Shown here piece after piece: positions 19,704-29,516 of a stretch of 64,000 bases of DNA (its first letter is position 1; each line of letters starts with the position of its first letter). Below the pieces are notes generated by a model. That model searched no databases and was not told where the DNA came from. It saw only the letters and a program-made list of their open reading frames with translations. Made by a program: the position numbers and the translations under genes. This DNA comes from Brenneria nigrifluens DSM 30175 = ATCC 13028 (GTDB lineage Bacteria > Pseudomonadota > Gammaproteobacteria > Enterobacterales > Enterobacteriaceae): the NCBI RefSeq assembly GCF_005484965.1, contig NZ_CP034036.1, positions 496,001 through 560,000 of the forward strand, written 5' to 3'.

Positions 19704-19797
19704 ACCTCCATGCTTTGTTGTTTGAAATCCATTTCCCATAAATATATTTTTTAAATATTTTATTTATCAAACTGATAGGTGTAATTAAAAATAAAAA

Positions 19798-19812
19798 TGG
19801 AAATAGTTTTTG
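19798..19812 (+). promoter_or_regulatory. Candidate IclR-binding site before aceB
   Basis: TGGAAATAGTTTTTG matches the left half of the IclR consensus TGGAAATNATTTCCA and part of the right half. A second palindrome, GAAATCCATTTC, lies upstream at 19724-19735. Both are in an AT-rich stretch where the aceBAK promoter is expected. Binding is inferred from the known control of aceBAK in E. coli. Confidence 0.5.
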
Positions 19813-19925
19813 ATTTTTATTTTTAATGAATTACGCTTAAAACTGTCGGTTAATAAATGTTCATATCTTTGACGTCAGCTGACCGGACTGCTGGTGAAAA
19901 AGAATCTGGGGAAGGAAGCAACGAA

Positions 19926-21524
19926 ATGGCGCAACAGACGATAAGCAGAGACCTGGCCTTCAGCCAACGCTTTGGCGATAAGGAACGGGAGATCCTGAAT
20001 GACGAGGCGATTGGATTTTTAACCGAGTTGGTCGACCGTTTTACCGCGCGGCGCAATCGGCTACTGGCCGATCGTCAGGCGCAGCAGGAGAAAATCGATA
20101 ATGGGCTATTGCCGGATTTCCTGGCGGAAACCGCTTCCATTAGAGAAAGCGAGTGGAAAATCCGCGCTATTCCCGACGACCTCAGCGATCGCCGCGTTGA
20201 AATCACCGGGCCCGTTGAACGCAAGATGGTGATCAATGCCCTGAACGCCAACGTAAAAGTCTTTATGGCGGATTTTGAAGATTCGCTCTCTCCCGGCTGG
20301 GATAAAGTGATTGATGGTCAGATTAATCTGCGGGATGCGGTAACAGGGACGATTTCCTACACTAGCGAGGCGGGGAAAATTTATCAGCTGAAACCCGATC
20401 CCGCCGTGCTGATCTGCCGGGTGCGCGGTTTGCATTTGCCTGAAAAACATGTGACCTGGCAGAGAGAAGCCATTCCCGCCAGCCTGTTCGATTTCGCACT
20501 CTACTTTTTCCATAATCATCAGGCCCTGCTGGCAAAAGGCAGCGGGCCGTATTTCTATTTGCCCAAAATGCAGTCGTGGCAGGAGGCGGCCTGGTGGAGC
20601 GATATATTTTGCTATACCGAAGATCGCTTCGATCTGCCGCGCGGCGCCATCAAAGCCACGGTGCTGATTGAAACCTTGCCCGCCGTCTTTCAGATGGACG
20701 AGATCCTTTATGCGCTGCGCGATCATATTGTCGGTCTGAACTGTGGCCGATGGGACTATATTTTCAGCTATATCAAGACGTTGAAAAACCATCCCGATCG
20801 CGTTCTACCGGACAGGCAGTCGGTGACGATGGATAAACCTTTCCTTGGCGCCTATTCGCGCCTGCTGATTAAAACCTGCCATCGGCGCGGCGCGTTCGCC
20901 ATGGGCGGCATGGCCGCCTTTATTCCCAGTAAGGATCCGCAACGCAATGACTGGGTGCTGGATAAGGTGCGCAAGGATAAAGAGCTGGAGGCCGGGAACG
21001 GTCATGACGGCACCTGGATCGCGCATCCCGGTTTGGCGGACGCGGTGATGGAGATTTTTGATCGGGCTTTGCAGGCGGGCAAAAATCAGCTTGAGGTCAC
21101 GCGCGAAGAGGATGCGCCCGTCACCGCCGCGCAGTTGCTGGAGCCCTGTCCCGGCGAGCGGACGGAGGCGGGAATGCGCGCCAATATCCGCGTGGCGGTG
21201 CAGTACATCGAAGCCTGGATTTCCGGCAACGGCTGTGTGCCGATTTACGGGCTGATGGAGGATGCGGCGACGGCTGAAATTTCCCGTACTTCAATCTGGC
21301 AATGGATCCACCACGGTAAAACCCTGAGCGACGGTCGTCCCGTCACTAAGGCGCTATTTCGCCAGATGCTGGCGGAGGAAATGCTGGTTATTCAGGACGA
21401 GTTGGGTGAGGCGGATTTCAGCGGCGGGCGGTTTGATGAAGCGGCCCGTCTGATGGAGAAAATCACCACCCAGGATGAACTAATCGACTTCCTGACTTTG
21501 CCCGGCTATGCACTGCTTGATTAA
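19926..21524 (+). CDS. aceB: Malate synthase A
   Basis: The 532-residue enzyme condenses glyoxylate with acetyl-CoA to malate. Family segments include ITGPVERKMVINALNANVKVFMAD (quoted only by its ends: ITGPVERK to VFMAD), the catalytic Asp/Glu regions FEDSLSPGW and GLNCGRWDYIFSY, and ISGNGCVPIYGLMEDAATAE. The ATG after AAGGAAG gives the E. coli length; 23 extra upstream codons are open but not conserved. It is the first gene of aceBAK, needed for growth on acetate or fatty acids. Confidence 0.97.
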   Translation: MAQQTISRDLAFSQRFGDKEREILNDEAIGFLTELVDRFTARRNRLLADRQAQQEKIDNGLLPDFLAETASIRESEWKIRAIPDDLSDRRVEITGPVERKMVINALNANVKVFMADFEDSLSPGWDKVIDGQINLRDAVTGTISYTSEAGKIYQLKPDPAVLICRVRGLHLPEKHVTWQREAIPASLFDFALYFFHNHQALLAKGSGPYFYLPKMQSWQEAAWWSDIFCYTEDRFDLPRGAIKATVLIETLPAVFQMDEILYALRDHIVGLNCGRWDYIFSYIKTLKNHPDRVLPDRQSVTMDKPFLGAYSRLLIKTCHRRGAFAMGGMAAFIPSKDPQRNDWVLDKVRKDKELEAGNGHDGTWIAHPGLADAVMEIFDRALQAGKNQLEVTREEDAPVTAAQLLEPCPGERTEAGMRANIRVAVQYIEAWISGNGCVPIYGLMEDAATAEISRTSIWQWIHHGKTLSDGRPVTKALFRQMLAEEMLVIQDELGEADFSGGRFDEAARLMEKITTQDELIDFLTLPGYALLD

Positions 21525-21555
21525 CCCTGACCGCCGACCATAAGGAATCTCAGCG

Positions 21556-22863
21556 ATGACCATCTCTCGTACCCAACAGATCCAACAAATTGAACAGCAA
21601 TGGAAAACGGCCCGCTGGGAGGGCATTACCCGCCCTTACCGCGCCGAAGACGTGATTAATCTGCGCGGTTCGGTCAACCCGGAGTGTACCTTGGCGCAGC
21701 TGGGCGCCGGTAAATTATGGAACCTGCTGCATGGCGACGCGCGCAAGGGTTACGTCAACTGTCTGGGGGCATTAACCGGCGGCCAGGCGTTACAGCAGGC
21801 CAAAGCCGGCATCGAGGCGATTTATCTTTCCGGCTGGCAGGTGGCGGCGGATGCGAATCTGGCGGCCAGCATGTACCCCGACCAGTCGCTGTATCCGGCG
21901 AATTCGGTGCCTGCCGTTGTCGAGCGGATTAATAACACCTTCCGGCGCGCCGATCAGATCCAGTGGGCCAATCAAATCGAACCGGGCGCTAAAGGCTATA
22001 CCGACTATTTTCTGCCGATTGTCGCTGATGCGGAGGCGGGATTCGGCGGGGTGCTGAACGCTTTTGAACTGATGAAATCGATGATTGAAGCCGGGGCGGC
22101 GGCGGTGCATTTTGAAGATCAGCTGGCCTCGGTGAAAAAGTGCGGCCATATGGGAGGAAAAGTCCTGGTGCCGACGCAGGAAGCGATTCACAAGCTGGTC
22201 GCCGCGCGTCTGGCGGCGGACGTGCTGGGCGTGCCGACGTTATTGGTGGCCCGTACCGATGCGGACGCCGCGGATTTGCTGACGTCGGACTGCGATAGCT
22301 ACGACCGGCCCTTCGTGACCGGCGAGCGCACGGTGGAAGGGTTTTACCGCACCCGCGCCGGGATAGAGCAGGCCATCAGCCGCGGACTGGCTTACGCGCC
22401 TTACGCCGACCTGGTATGGTGTGAAACCTCCACGCCGGATCTGGCCGCGGCGCGTCGTTTTGCCGAGGCGATACATGAAAAATATCCCGGTAAATTATTG
22501 GCCTATAACTGTTCCCCCTCCTTTAACTGGAAAAAGAATCTGGACGACGGCGCCATCGCGCGTTTCCAGGACGAGCTGTCCGCCATGGGCTATAAATATC
22601 AGTTTATTACCCTGGCCGGCATCCACAGCATGTGGTTCAACATGTTCGACCTGGCCCATGCGTACGCGCGCGGCGAGGGCATGAAGCATTACGTCGAGAA
22701 AGTGCAGCAGCCGGAATTCGACGCCATTAGCGAGGGCTACACCTTCTCGTCGCATCAGCAGGAGGTCGGCACCGGCTACTTTGATAAGGTGACGAATATC
22801 ATTCAGGGCGGAGCGTCTTCGGTGACGGCGCTGACCGGATCCACGGAAGAGCAGCAATTCTGA
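21556..22863 (+). CDS. aceA: Isocitrate lyase
   Basis: The 435-residue enzyme splits isocitrate into glyoxylate and succinate. The catalytic signature KKCGHMGGKV with the active cysteine lies near residue 195, and substrate-binding segments are visible (VARTDADAADLL, YNCSPSFNW). It has the exact length of the enterobacterial enzyme. It lies 31 bases after aceB and 29 bases before aceK, forming the glyoxylate-shunt operon. AAGGAAT precedes the start. Confidence 0.97.
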   Translation: MTISRTQQIQQIEQQWKTARWEGITRPYRAEDVINLRGSVNPECTLAQLGAGKLWNLLHGDARKGYVNCLGALTGGQALQQAKAGIEAIYLSGWQVAADANLAASMYPDQSLYPANSVPAVVERINNTFRRADQIQWANQIEPGAKGYTDYFLPIVADAEAGFGGVLNAFELMKSMIEAGAAAVHFEDQLASVKKCGHMGGKVLVPTQEAIHKLVAARLAADVLGVPTLLVARTDADAADLLTSDCDSYDRPFVTGERTVEGFYRTRAGIEQAISRGLAYAPYADLVWCETSTPDLAAARRFAEAIHEKYPGKLLAYNCSPSFNWKKNLDDGAIARFQDELSAMGYKYQFITLAGIHSMWFNMFDLAHAYARGEGMKHYVEKVQQPEFDAISEGYTFSSHQQEVGTGYFDKVTNIIQGGASSVTALTGSTEEQQF

Positions 22864-22892
22864 TCCCGGCCGCTTTTCCGGTGGAGAACATG

Positions 22893-24656
22893 ATGGCGCG
22901 CGACCTTGAACAGCTGACGGCACAGACCATCCTTCAGGGGTTTGACGCCCAGTACGGACGCTTTCTGGAAGTGACCGCCGGCGCGCAGCAACGCTTTGAA
23001 CAGGCGGACTGGCCGGCGGTGCAGCAGGCGATGAAACAGCGGATTCATCTGTATGATCATCATGTCGGGCTGGTGGTGGAGCAGCTACGCTGTATCACCG
23101 GCGCGCGCTGCGACGATGCGGATTTTCTGGCGCGGGTAAAACGGATTTACACCGCGCTGCTGCCCGATTACCCGCGCTTTGAGATCGCCGAAAGCTTTTT
23201 CAACTCGGTCTATTGCCGCTTGTTTCATCACCGCGAACTCACGCCGGAAAAGCTGTTTATTTTCAGCTCCCAGCCCGAGACGCGTTTTCGTGAAATTCCG
23301 CGCCCCATCGCCCGCACGTTTGCCCCGTCCGACGGCTGGCGGATGATGCTGGAAAAAGTGCTGGGAGAGGTGCCGCTGCGTTTGCCGTGGGAAAATTTGC
23401 CGCGGGATATCTTATACATCGAGACCTATTTGCAGCAGGCATTCTCGTCTGAACAACTTGCCCAGGCAACGCTGCAGGTGGCTAACGAACTGTTCTACCG
23501 GAATAAGGCCGCCTGGCTGGTGGGAAAACTGTTCCTGCCGCAGGGCGTTTTTCCTTTTCTGTTGCCGATTCACCATAACGAGCAGGGGGCGGTGTTTATC
23601 GATACCTGCCTGACCGGTAAAGCGGAAGCCAGCATCGTATTTGGTTTTGCCCGATCCTACTTTATGGTTTACGCCCCGCAGCCCTCCGCGCTGGTGGCCT
23701 GGCTGCGCGATATTCTGCCGGGGAAAACCACCGCCGAGCTGTATCTGGCGATAGGCTGCCAGAAGCACAGCAAAACGGAATATTACCGCGAATATCTGCA
23801 TTTTATCGCCGCATCCCAGGAGCAATTTATTAGCGCGCCGGGCGTGAAGGGAATGGTGATGCTGGTGTTCACGCTGCCCTCCTTCGACCGGGTGTTCAAG
23901 GTGATTAAAGATCGCTTCGCGCCGCCGAAAGAGGTCGACGCCGAACGGGTGAAGGCGTGCTATCGGTTGGTGAAAGATCACGATCGCGTGGGAAGGATGG
24001 CCGATACCCAGGAGTATGAAAACTTCGTTATTGATAAACGGCGCATCAGCCCTGAATTAATGGCGGAACTGCGGCGGGAAGTGCCGGAAAAACTGCAGGA
24101 TGCCGGCGAGCAACTGGTGATCCGCCATCTGTATATGGAACGGCGGATGACGCCGCTGAATCTTTACCTGGAACAGGCCGGCGGGCAGCAACTGCACGAT
24201 GTTATTGAAGAGTATGGCAATGCCATCAAACAGCTGGCCGCCGCCAATATTTTCCCCGGCGATATGCTGTTTAAAAACTTCGGCGTGACCCGCCACGGCC
24301 GGGTGGTGTTCTATGATTACGATGAAATTTGCTATATGACGGAGGTGAATTTCCGCGATATTCCGCCGCCGCGCTATCCGGAGGACGAGTTGGCGGCGGA
24401 GCCCTGGTACAGCGTGGCCGACAACGATGTTTTTCCCGAGGAGTTCCGGCATTTTCTGTGCAGCGACAGAAAAGTACAGGCGCTGCTGGAGGAGATGCAC
24501 GGCGAACTGTTCCGGGCCGACTATTGGCGGGCGTTGCAGCGGCGCATTCGCGACGGCCATATTGAAGACGTTTACGCCTATCGGCGCAGAAAACGCTTTA
24601 GCCAGCGGGCGGCGGCCGATCATGGGATGGAAGCGCTGCCCTTATCCGCGAGCTAG
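22893..24656 (+). CDS. aceK: Isocitrate dehydrogenase kinase/phosphatase
   Basis: The 587-residue bifunctional enzyme phosphorylates and dephosphorylates isocitrate dehydrogenase and so divides carbon between the TCA cycle and the glyoxylate shunt. Conserved segments are ILQGFDAQYGRFLEVT, ASIVFGFARSYFMVYAP, GCQKHSKTEYYREYL and MLFKNFGVTRHGRVVFYD (kinase catalytic region). The second of two adjacent ATGs gives the E. coli-like start and best spacing to GGAG. Its stop overlaps the end of the convergent iclR by four bases. Confidence 0.96.
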   Translation: MARDLEQLTAQTILQGFDAQYGRFLEVTAGAQQRFEQADWPAVQQAMKQRIHLYDHHVGLVVEQLRCITGARCDDADFLARVKRIYTALLPDYPRFEIAESFFNSVYCRLFHHRELTPEKLFIFSSQPETRFREIPRPIARTFAPSDGWRMMLEKVLGEVPLRLPWENLPRDILYIETYLQQAFSSEQLAQATLQVANELFYRNKAAWLVGKLFLPQGVFPFLLPIHHNEQGAVFIDTCLTGKAEASIVFGFARSYFMVYAPQPSALVAWLRDILPGKTTAELYLAIGCQKHSKTEYYREYLHFIAASQEQFISAPGVKGMVMLVFTLPSFDRVFKVIKDRFAPPKEVDAERVKACYRLVKDHDRVGRMADTQEYENFVIDKRRISPELMAELRREVPEKLQDAGEQLVIRHLYMERRMTPLNLYLEQAGGQQLHDVIEEYGNAIKQLAAANIFPGDMLFKNFGVTRHGRVVFYDYDEICYMTEVNFRDIPPPRYPEDELAAEPWYSVADNDVFPEEFRHFLCSDRKVQALLEEMHGELFRADYWRALQRRIRDGHIEDVYAYRRRKRFSQRAAADHGMEALPLSAS

Positions 24657-25486
24657 TCTATGCCGCTGTATTGGCGGGTGACCTCTTTTGCCGCTTTGAT
24701 GACAAGGGCGCCCAGTTCGGTGACGCGATCGTCGGTAATGCGCGATACCGGTCCGGAAATGGAGATGGCGGCAAAAGCTTCATGGTGCTCGTCGAGAATG
24801 CCGGCCGCCACGCAGCGCAGCCCCAGCGCGTGTTCTTCGTCGTCGAAGGCGTAGCCTTGCTTGCGGATGACGGACAGGTTTTCCTTAAGGTTTTGCGGCG
24901 AGTTGAGGGTGTGCGGGGTATAGGCGTGCAGTCCCTTTTTATGCAGCAGGCGGATCACCTGTTCGTCCGGCAGGCCGGCCAGAAAGGCTTTTCCCGCCCC
25001 GGAGGCGTGTATCGGCAGCTTGCCGCCGATGGGCGCGGACATGCGCATCAGCGCGGTACACTGCACCTGATCGACAATAACGGCCTCAAAATCGCTATGG
25101 TCCAACACGGCCAAATTCACCGTCTCGCCGGAGGTTTCCATCAATTTGCGTAAAATCGGGTGCACGAGCGCCAGCAGATTACGGCTGCGCAGAAAGCTGC
25201 TGCCGACGATAAAGGCGTGGGAGGCGATGGTCCATAAACCGAGATCGCCCACCTGACGCACGAAACCCTGCTGCTGCATGGTGGTCAGCAAGCGGTGCGT
25301 GGTGGAGTTGGGCAACCCGGCCTGCTGCGCCAGATCGGTCAGCGCCACGCCGCCGTTGGCCCTGGCGATATATTCCAGCAACGTCAGACCGCGGGTCAGC
25401 GATTGCACCTGTCCGGCCGGCTGGACAGACGCGGCTGCGCTGGCTCTGGGTTTCTTCCCTCTTTTGGCTGGCTCTGCTGGCGACAT
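24653..25486 (-). CDS. iclR: Acetate operon repressor IclR
   Basis: The 277-residue regulator has an N-terminal winged helix-turn-helix (LTLLEYIARANGGVALTDL, GLPNSTTHRLLTTMQ) and a C-terminal effector domain of the IclR family (IHASGAGKAFLAGL, LGLRCVAAGILDE). IclR represses aceBAK; glyoxylate weakens and pyruvate favours binding in E. coli. It is convergent with aceK and divergent from metH, as expected. A candidate own operator lies just upstream of its start. Confidence 0.96.
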   Translation of the reverse strand: MSPAEPAKRGKKPRASAAASVQPAGQVQSLTRGLTLLEYIARANGGVALTDLAQQAGLPNSTTHRLLTTMQQQGFVRQVGDLGLWTIASHAFIVGSSFLRSRNLLALVHPILRKLMETSGETVNLAVLDHSDFEAVIVDQVQCTALMRMSAPIGGKLPIHASGAGKAFLAGLPDEQVIRLLHKKGLHAYTPHTLNSPQNLKENLSVIRKQGYAFDDEEHALGLRCVAAGILDEHHEAFAAISISGPVSRITDDRVTELGALVIKAAKEVTRQYSGID

Positions 25487-25511
25487 GGTTTCGATTCCTT
25501 TTTTCAGATAA

Positions 25512-25526
25512 TGGAATTGATTTTCG
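25512..25526 (-). promoter_or_regulatory. Candidate IclR autoregulatory site
   Basis: TGGAATTGATTTTCG (written on the plus strand) matches the IclR consensus TGGAAATNATTTCCA at about 12 of 15 positions. It lies 26 bases upstream of the iclR start, consistent with autorepression known in E. coli. Confidence 0.5.
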
Positions 25527-25669
25527 TTTTTCTGTCGAAGAATGCAACTCTTCTTTATCCGCGGCCTGTCTGAAAAAGTATCATGCGAGACCGCGCCAGA
25601 CGATTGGCAACTTATGCTAGGATAAGCGCTTGCATTGGTGAGATATTCATCGCTGGAATGGGGTTTTTT

Positions 25670-28600
25670 GTGATTAATCGGCTAGACGAATTGCGCCGTC
25701 AGTTAGCGCAGCGGATTATGGTATTGGATGGTGGCATGGGAACCATGATCCAAAGTTATCATTTGCAGGAGGAAGATTATCGCGGCGAGCGCTTTGCGGA
25801 CTGGCCGAGCGATGTAAAAGGCAATAACGATCTTCTGGTACTGACCCGGCCTCAGGTGATTAGCGCCATCCACGACGCCTATCTGGAAGCCGGCGCGGAT
25901 ATCCTCGAAACCAATACCTTTAATTCCACCACCATCGCCATGGCCGATTATGGGATGGAGTCACTCTCCGCCGAGATTAATACCGCCGCGGCGCGGCTGG
26001 CCCGCGCCTGCGCCGACAGGTGGACGGCGCTGACGCCGGATAAACCGCGCTTTGTCGCGGGAGTGCTCGGCCCGACCAACCGCACCGCCTCCATTTCCCC
26101 CGACGTCAACGATCCGGCATTCCGTAATATCAGTTTTGATCAGCTGGTCGCGGCTTACCGTGAATCCACGCGCGCGTTGATCGAGGGGGGTGTCGATCTA
26201 ATCATGATCGAAACCATCTTTGACACCCTGAATGCCAAAGCCGCGGTCTTCGCGGTGGAAACCGAATTTGAGGCGCTGGGGGTGGAGCTGCCGGTAATGA
26301 TCTCCGGCACCATCACCGATGCCTCCGGGCGCACGCTGTCGGGACAGACCACCGAAGCTTTCTATAACGCCTTGCGGCACGCCAGGCCGCTGTCGTTCGG
26401 CCTGAACTGCGCGCTGGGGCCGGAAGAGCTGCGTCAGTACGTGGCTGAACTTTCCCGCATCGCCGAGTGTTACGTATCCGCTCACCCGAACGCCGGGCTG
26501 CCGAACGCTTTCGGCGAGTACGATCTGGATGCGGCGGACATGGCGCGGCATATCGGCGAATGGGCGCGCGCCGGCTTTCTGAATATTGTCGGCGGTTGCT
26601 GTGGTTCAACGCCGGCGCATATCGCCGCGGTCGCCAAAGTGGTCGACGGCGTTGCGCCGCGCAAACTGCCGCAGATCCCGGCGGCCTGCCGTCTGGCAGG
26701 GCTGGAACCGCTGAATATCGATGCCGATACGCTGTTTGTCAATGTCGGCGAACGCACCAACGTAACCGGCTCGGCGCGCTTCAAACGGCTGATAAAAGAA
26801 GAGAAATATAATGAAGCGCTGGATGTGGCCCGTCAGCAGGTAGAGAGCGGCGCGCAGATTATCGATATCAATATGGATGAGGGCATGCTGGATGCGCAAG
26901 CGGCGATGACCCGCTTCCTGAGTCTGATTGCCGGCGAGCCCGATATCGCCCGCGTTCCCATCATGATCGACTCCTCGAAATGGGAGGTGATTGAGCAAGG
27001 GCTGAAATGCATTCAGGGCAAAGGCATCGTGAACTCGATTTCCATGAAGGAAGGGGTCGAGGCCTTTGTGCATCACGCCAGGCTGGTGCGCCGCTACGGC
27101 GCGGCGGTGGTGGTGATGGCGTTTGACGAGACGGGCCAGGCGGATAGCCGGGCGCGCAAAATTGAAATATGCCGCCGCGCCTACCGCATTCTGACGCAAG
27201 AAGTCGGTTTTCCCGCGGAAGATATTATTTTCGATCCAAATATTTTCGCCGTCGCCACCGGGATTGAAGAGCATAACAACTATGCGGTGGATTTCATCGA
27301 AGCCTGCGCGGATATCAAGGCGCAGCTGCCTCACGCGATGATCTCCGGCGGCGTCTCCAACGTGTCGTTTTCTTTCCGCGGCAATGACATGGTGCGTGAA
27401 GCGATCCACGCCGTCTTTCTTTATCACGCCATCCGCAACGGTATGGATATGGGGATCGTCAACGCCGGCCAGTTGGCGATTTATGACGATCTTCCCGCCG
27501 AGCTGCGCGATGCGGTCGAAGATGTGATCCTCAACCGCCGCGACGACGCCACCGAACGTCTGCTGGATCTGGCGGAAAAATACCGCGGCAGCAAGTCGGA
27601 AGACGAGAGCACCAAGCCGCAGGCGGAATGGCGCGGCTGGCCGGTGAATAAGCGGCTGGAATATTCGCTGGTTAAAGGCATTACCGAATTTATCGAACCA
27701 GATACCGAGGAGGCGCGCCGTCAGGCGCAGCGGCCGATTGAAGTGATCGAAGGGCCGCTGATGGACGGTATGAACGTGGTCGGCGACCTGTTCGGCGCCG
27801 GGAAAATGTTTTTGCCGCAGGTGGTGAAATCCGCCCGGGTGATGAAGCAGGCGGTGGCCTATCTCGAACCCTATATCGAGGCCAGCAAGGCCAAAGGCTC
27901 CACCGCCGGCAAGATCCTGCTGGCGACGGTGAAAGGGGACGTACACGATATCGGCAAGAATATCGTTGGCGTGGTATTGCAGTGCAACAACTATGAAATA
28001 ATCGATCTGGGCGTAATGGTGCCTACCGATAAAATCCTCAAGACCGCTCGTGAAGAGCAGGTGGATATCATCGGCCTGTCCGGTCTGATCACCCCCTCGC
28101 TGGATGAGATGGTCAACGTGGCGAAGGAGATGGAGCGCCAGGGCTTTACCCTGCCGCTGATGATCGGCGGCGCGACGACGTCGAAAGCCCATACCGCGGT
28201 GAAAATCGAGCAGAACTACAGCGGCCCGACGGTCTATGTGCAGAACGCTTCCCGCACGGTGGGGGTGGTCTCCGCGCTGCTGTCCCCAACCCAGTACGCC
28301 GACTTTGTGGCGCGTACTCGCAAAGAGTATGAAACGGTGCGCATTCAGCACGGCCGCAAAAAGCCAAGAACGCCTCCCGTTACGCTGGAGGCCGCCCGCA
28401 ACAATGCCTTCTCGCCGGATTGGGCAAGCTACACGCCGCCGGTTGCCCATCGATTAGGCGTGCAACAGGTTACCGCCAGCGTCGATACGCTGCGTCATTA
28501 TATCGACTGGACGCCATTCTTTATGACCTGGTCGCTGGCCGGCAAATACCCGCGCATTCTGGAGGATGACGTGGTGGGCGAGGAAGCGAAGCGGCTGTTT

Positions 28601-29353
28601 GCCGACGCCAACGCCATGCTGGACGAACTGTCGGCGAGCGGTTCGCTTAATCCCCGCGGCGTGGTGGGATTATTCCCCGCCAACCGGGTGGGGGATGACG
28701 TGGAAATTTATAGCGACGAGCGGCGCGACAAGGTTCTGCTGGTCAGCCATCACCTGCGCCAGCAAACGGAAAAAACGGATTTTCCCAACTACTGTCTGGC
28801 CGATTTCGTCGCCCCCCAATCCAGCGGCAAGCCCGACTATCTGGGCGCTTTTGCCGTCACCGGCGGGCTGGAGGAGGATACGCTGGCCGAACGCTGGGAC
28901 GCGAAGCATGACGATTACAACAAAATCATGGTCAAAGCGCTGTCGGATCGGCTGGCGGAGGCTTTCGCCGAGTATCTGCATGAGCGGGTGCGCAAAGTCT
29001 ATTGGGGCTACGCGGCCAATGAAAACCTCAGCAATGACGAACTGATTCGGGAAAGCTATCAGGGAATTCGTCCGGCGCCGGGCTATCCGGCCTGTCCCGA
29101 TCACACCGAAAAAGCGGAAATCTGGCAGCTGCTGGAGGTGGAAAAGCGCGCGGGGATGAAGCTTACCGACTCGTACGCCATGTGGCCGGGGGCGTCGGTA
29201 TCCGGTTGGTACTTCAGCCATCCGGAGAGCAAATATTTCGCCGTGGCGCAGATTCAGCGCGATCAGGTGGAGGATTATGCCAAACGTAAAGGTATCAGCG
29301 TCAGCGAAATTGAGCGCTGGCTGGCGCCGAATCTGGGGTACGACGCGGACTAA
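25670..29353 (+). CDS. metH: Cobalamin-dependent methionine synthase
   Basis: The 1227-residue enzyme transfers a methyl group from 5-methyltetrahydrofolate to homocysteine through cobalamin. All four modules are present: the homocysteine domain with zinc cysteines (IVGGCCGSTPAHI), the folate domain (NVGERTNVTGS), the cobalamin domain with the cobalt-ligand motif DVHDIGKN, and the AdoMet reactivation domain (RPAPGYPACPDHTEK). The GTG start gives exactly the E. coli length and register and follows ATGGGG; an ATG four codons upstream is the alternative. Confidence 0.96.
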   Translation: MINRLDELRRQLAQRIMVLDGGMGTMIQSYHLQEEDYRGERFADWPSDVKGNNDLLVLTRPQVISAIHDAYLEAGADILETNTFNSTTIAMADYGMESLSAEINTAAARLARACADRWTALTPDKPRFVAGVLGPTNRTASISPDVNDPAFRNISFDQLVAAYRESTRALIEGGVDLIMIETIFDTLNAKAAVFAVETEFEALGVELPVMISGTITDASGRTLSGQTTEAFYNALRHARPLSFGLNCALGPEELRQYVAELSRIAECYVSAHPNAGLPNAFGEYDLDAADMARHIGEWARAGFLNIVGGCCGSTPAHIAAVAKVVDGVAPRKLPQIPAACRLAGLEPLNIDADTLFVNVGERTNVTGSARFKRLIKEEKYNEALDVARQQVESGAQIIDINMDEGMLDAQAAMTRFLSLIAGEPDIARVPIMIDSSKWEVIEQGLKCIQGKGIVNSISMKEGVEAFVHHARLVRRYGAAVVVMAFDETGQADSRARKIEICRRAYRILTQEVGFPAEDIIFDPNIFAVATGIEEHNNYAVDFIEACADIKAQLPHAMISGGVSNVSFSFRGNDMVREAIHAVFLYHAIRNGMDMGIVNAGQLAIYDDLPAELRDAVEDVILNRRDDATERLLDLAEKYRGSKSEDESTKPQAEWRGWPVNKRLEYSLVKGITEFIEPDTEEARRQAQRPIEVIEGPLMDGMNVVGDLFGAGKMFLPQVVKSARVMKQAVAYLEPYIEASKAKGSTAGKILLATVKGDVHDIGKNIVGVVLQCNNYEIIDLGVMVPTDKILKTAREEQVDIIGLSGLITPSLDEMVNVAKEMERQGFTLPLMIGGATTSKAHTAVKIEQNYSGPTVYVQNASRTVGVVSALLSPTQYADFVARTRKEYETVRIQHGRKKPRTPPVTLEAARNNAFSPDWASYTPPVAHRLGVQQVTASVDTLRHYIDWTPFFMTWSLAGKYPRILEDDVVGEEAKRLFADANAMLDELSASGSLNPRGVVGLFPANRVGDDVEIYSDERRDKVLLVSHHLRQQTEKTDFPNYCLADFVAPQSSGKPDYLGAFAVTGGLEEDTLAERWDAKHDDYNKIMVKALSDRLAEAFAEYLHERVRKVYWGYAANENLSNDELIRESYQGIRPAPGYPACPDHTEKAEIWQLLEVEKRAGMKLTDSYAMWPGASVSGWYFSHPESKYFAVAQIQRDQVEDYAKRKGISVSEIERWLAPNLGYDAD

Positions 29354-29399
29354 GTCCGCGCCTGACGGATGGCGATGATGTTGTGAAAAACAACCCGAT

Positions 29400-29418
29400 G
29401 AGAATAGTTATCAATATT
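29400..29418 (+). promoter_or_regulatory. Candidate Fur box before the AraC-type regulator
   Basis: GAGAATAGTTATCAATATT matches the 19-base Fur consensus at 13 positions by hand count. A perfect short palindrome (ATCAAT-ATT-ATTGAT, 29410-29424) overlaps it. It lies about 100 bases before the regulator start. Iron control would fit the siderophore receptor that follows. Confidence 0.45.
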
Positions 29419-29516
29419 ATTGATGCTTGCCGACGGCGATGATATGGTGAGCCTGATAATAATTACTCTGGCATTTTTCTCCCCAGCGATGTCTGGCCTG
29501 ATTCCGGGTTCAAAGC

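Noticed and set aside
26606..28450. A 614-codon open frame on the minus strand within metH.
   Set aside because: It is an antisense shadow of a high-GC coding frame; its translation is rich in His, Arg and Gln and lacks domain structure.
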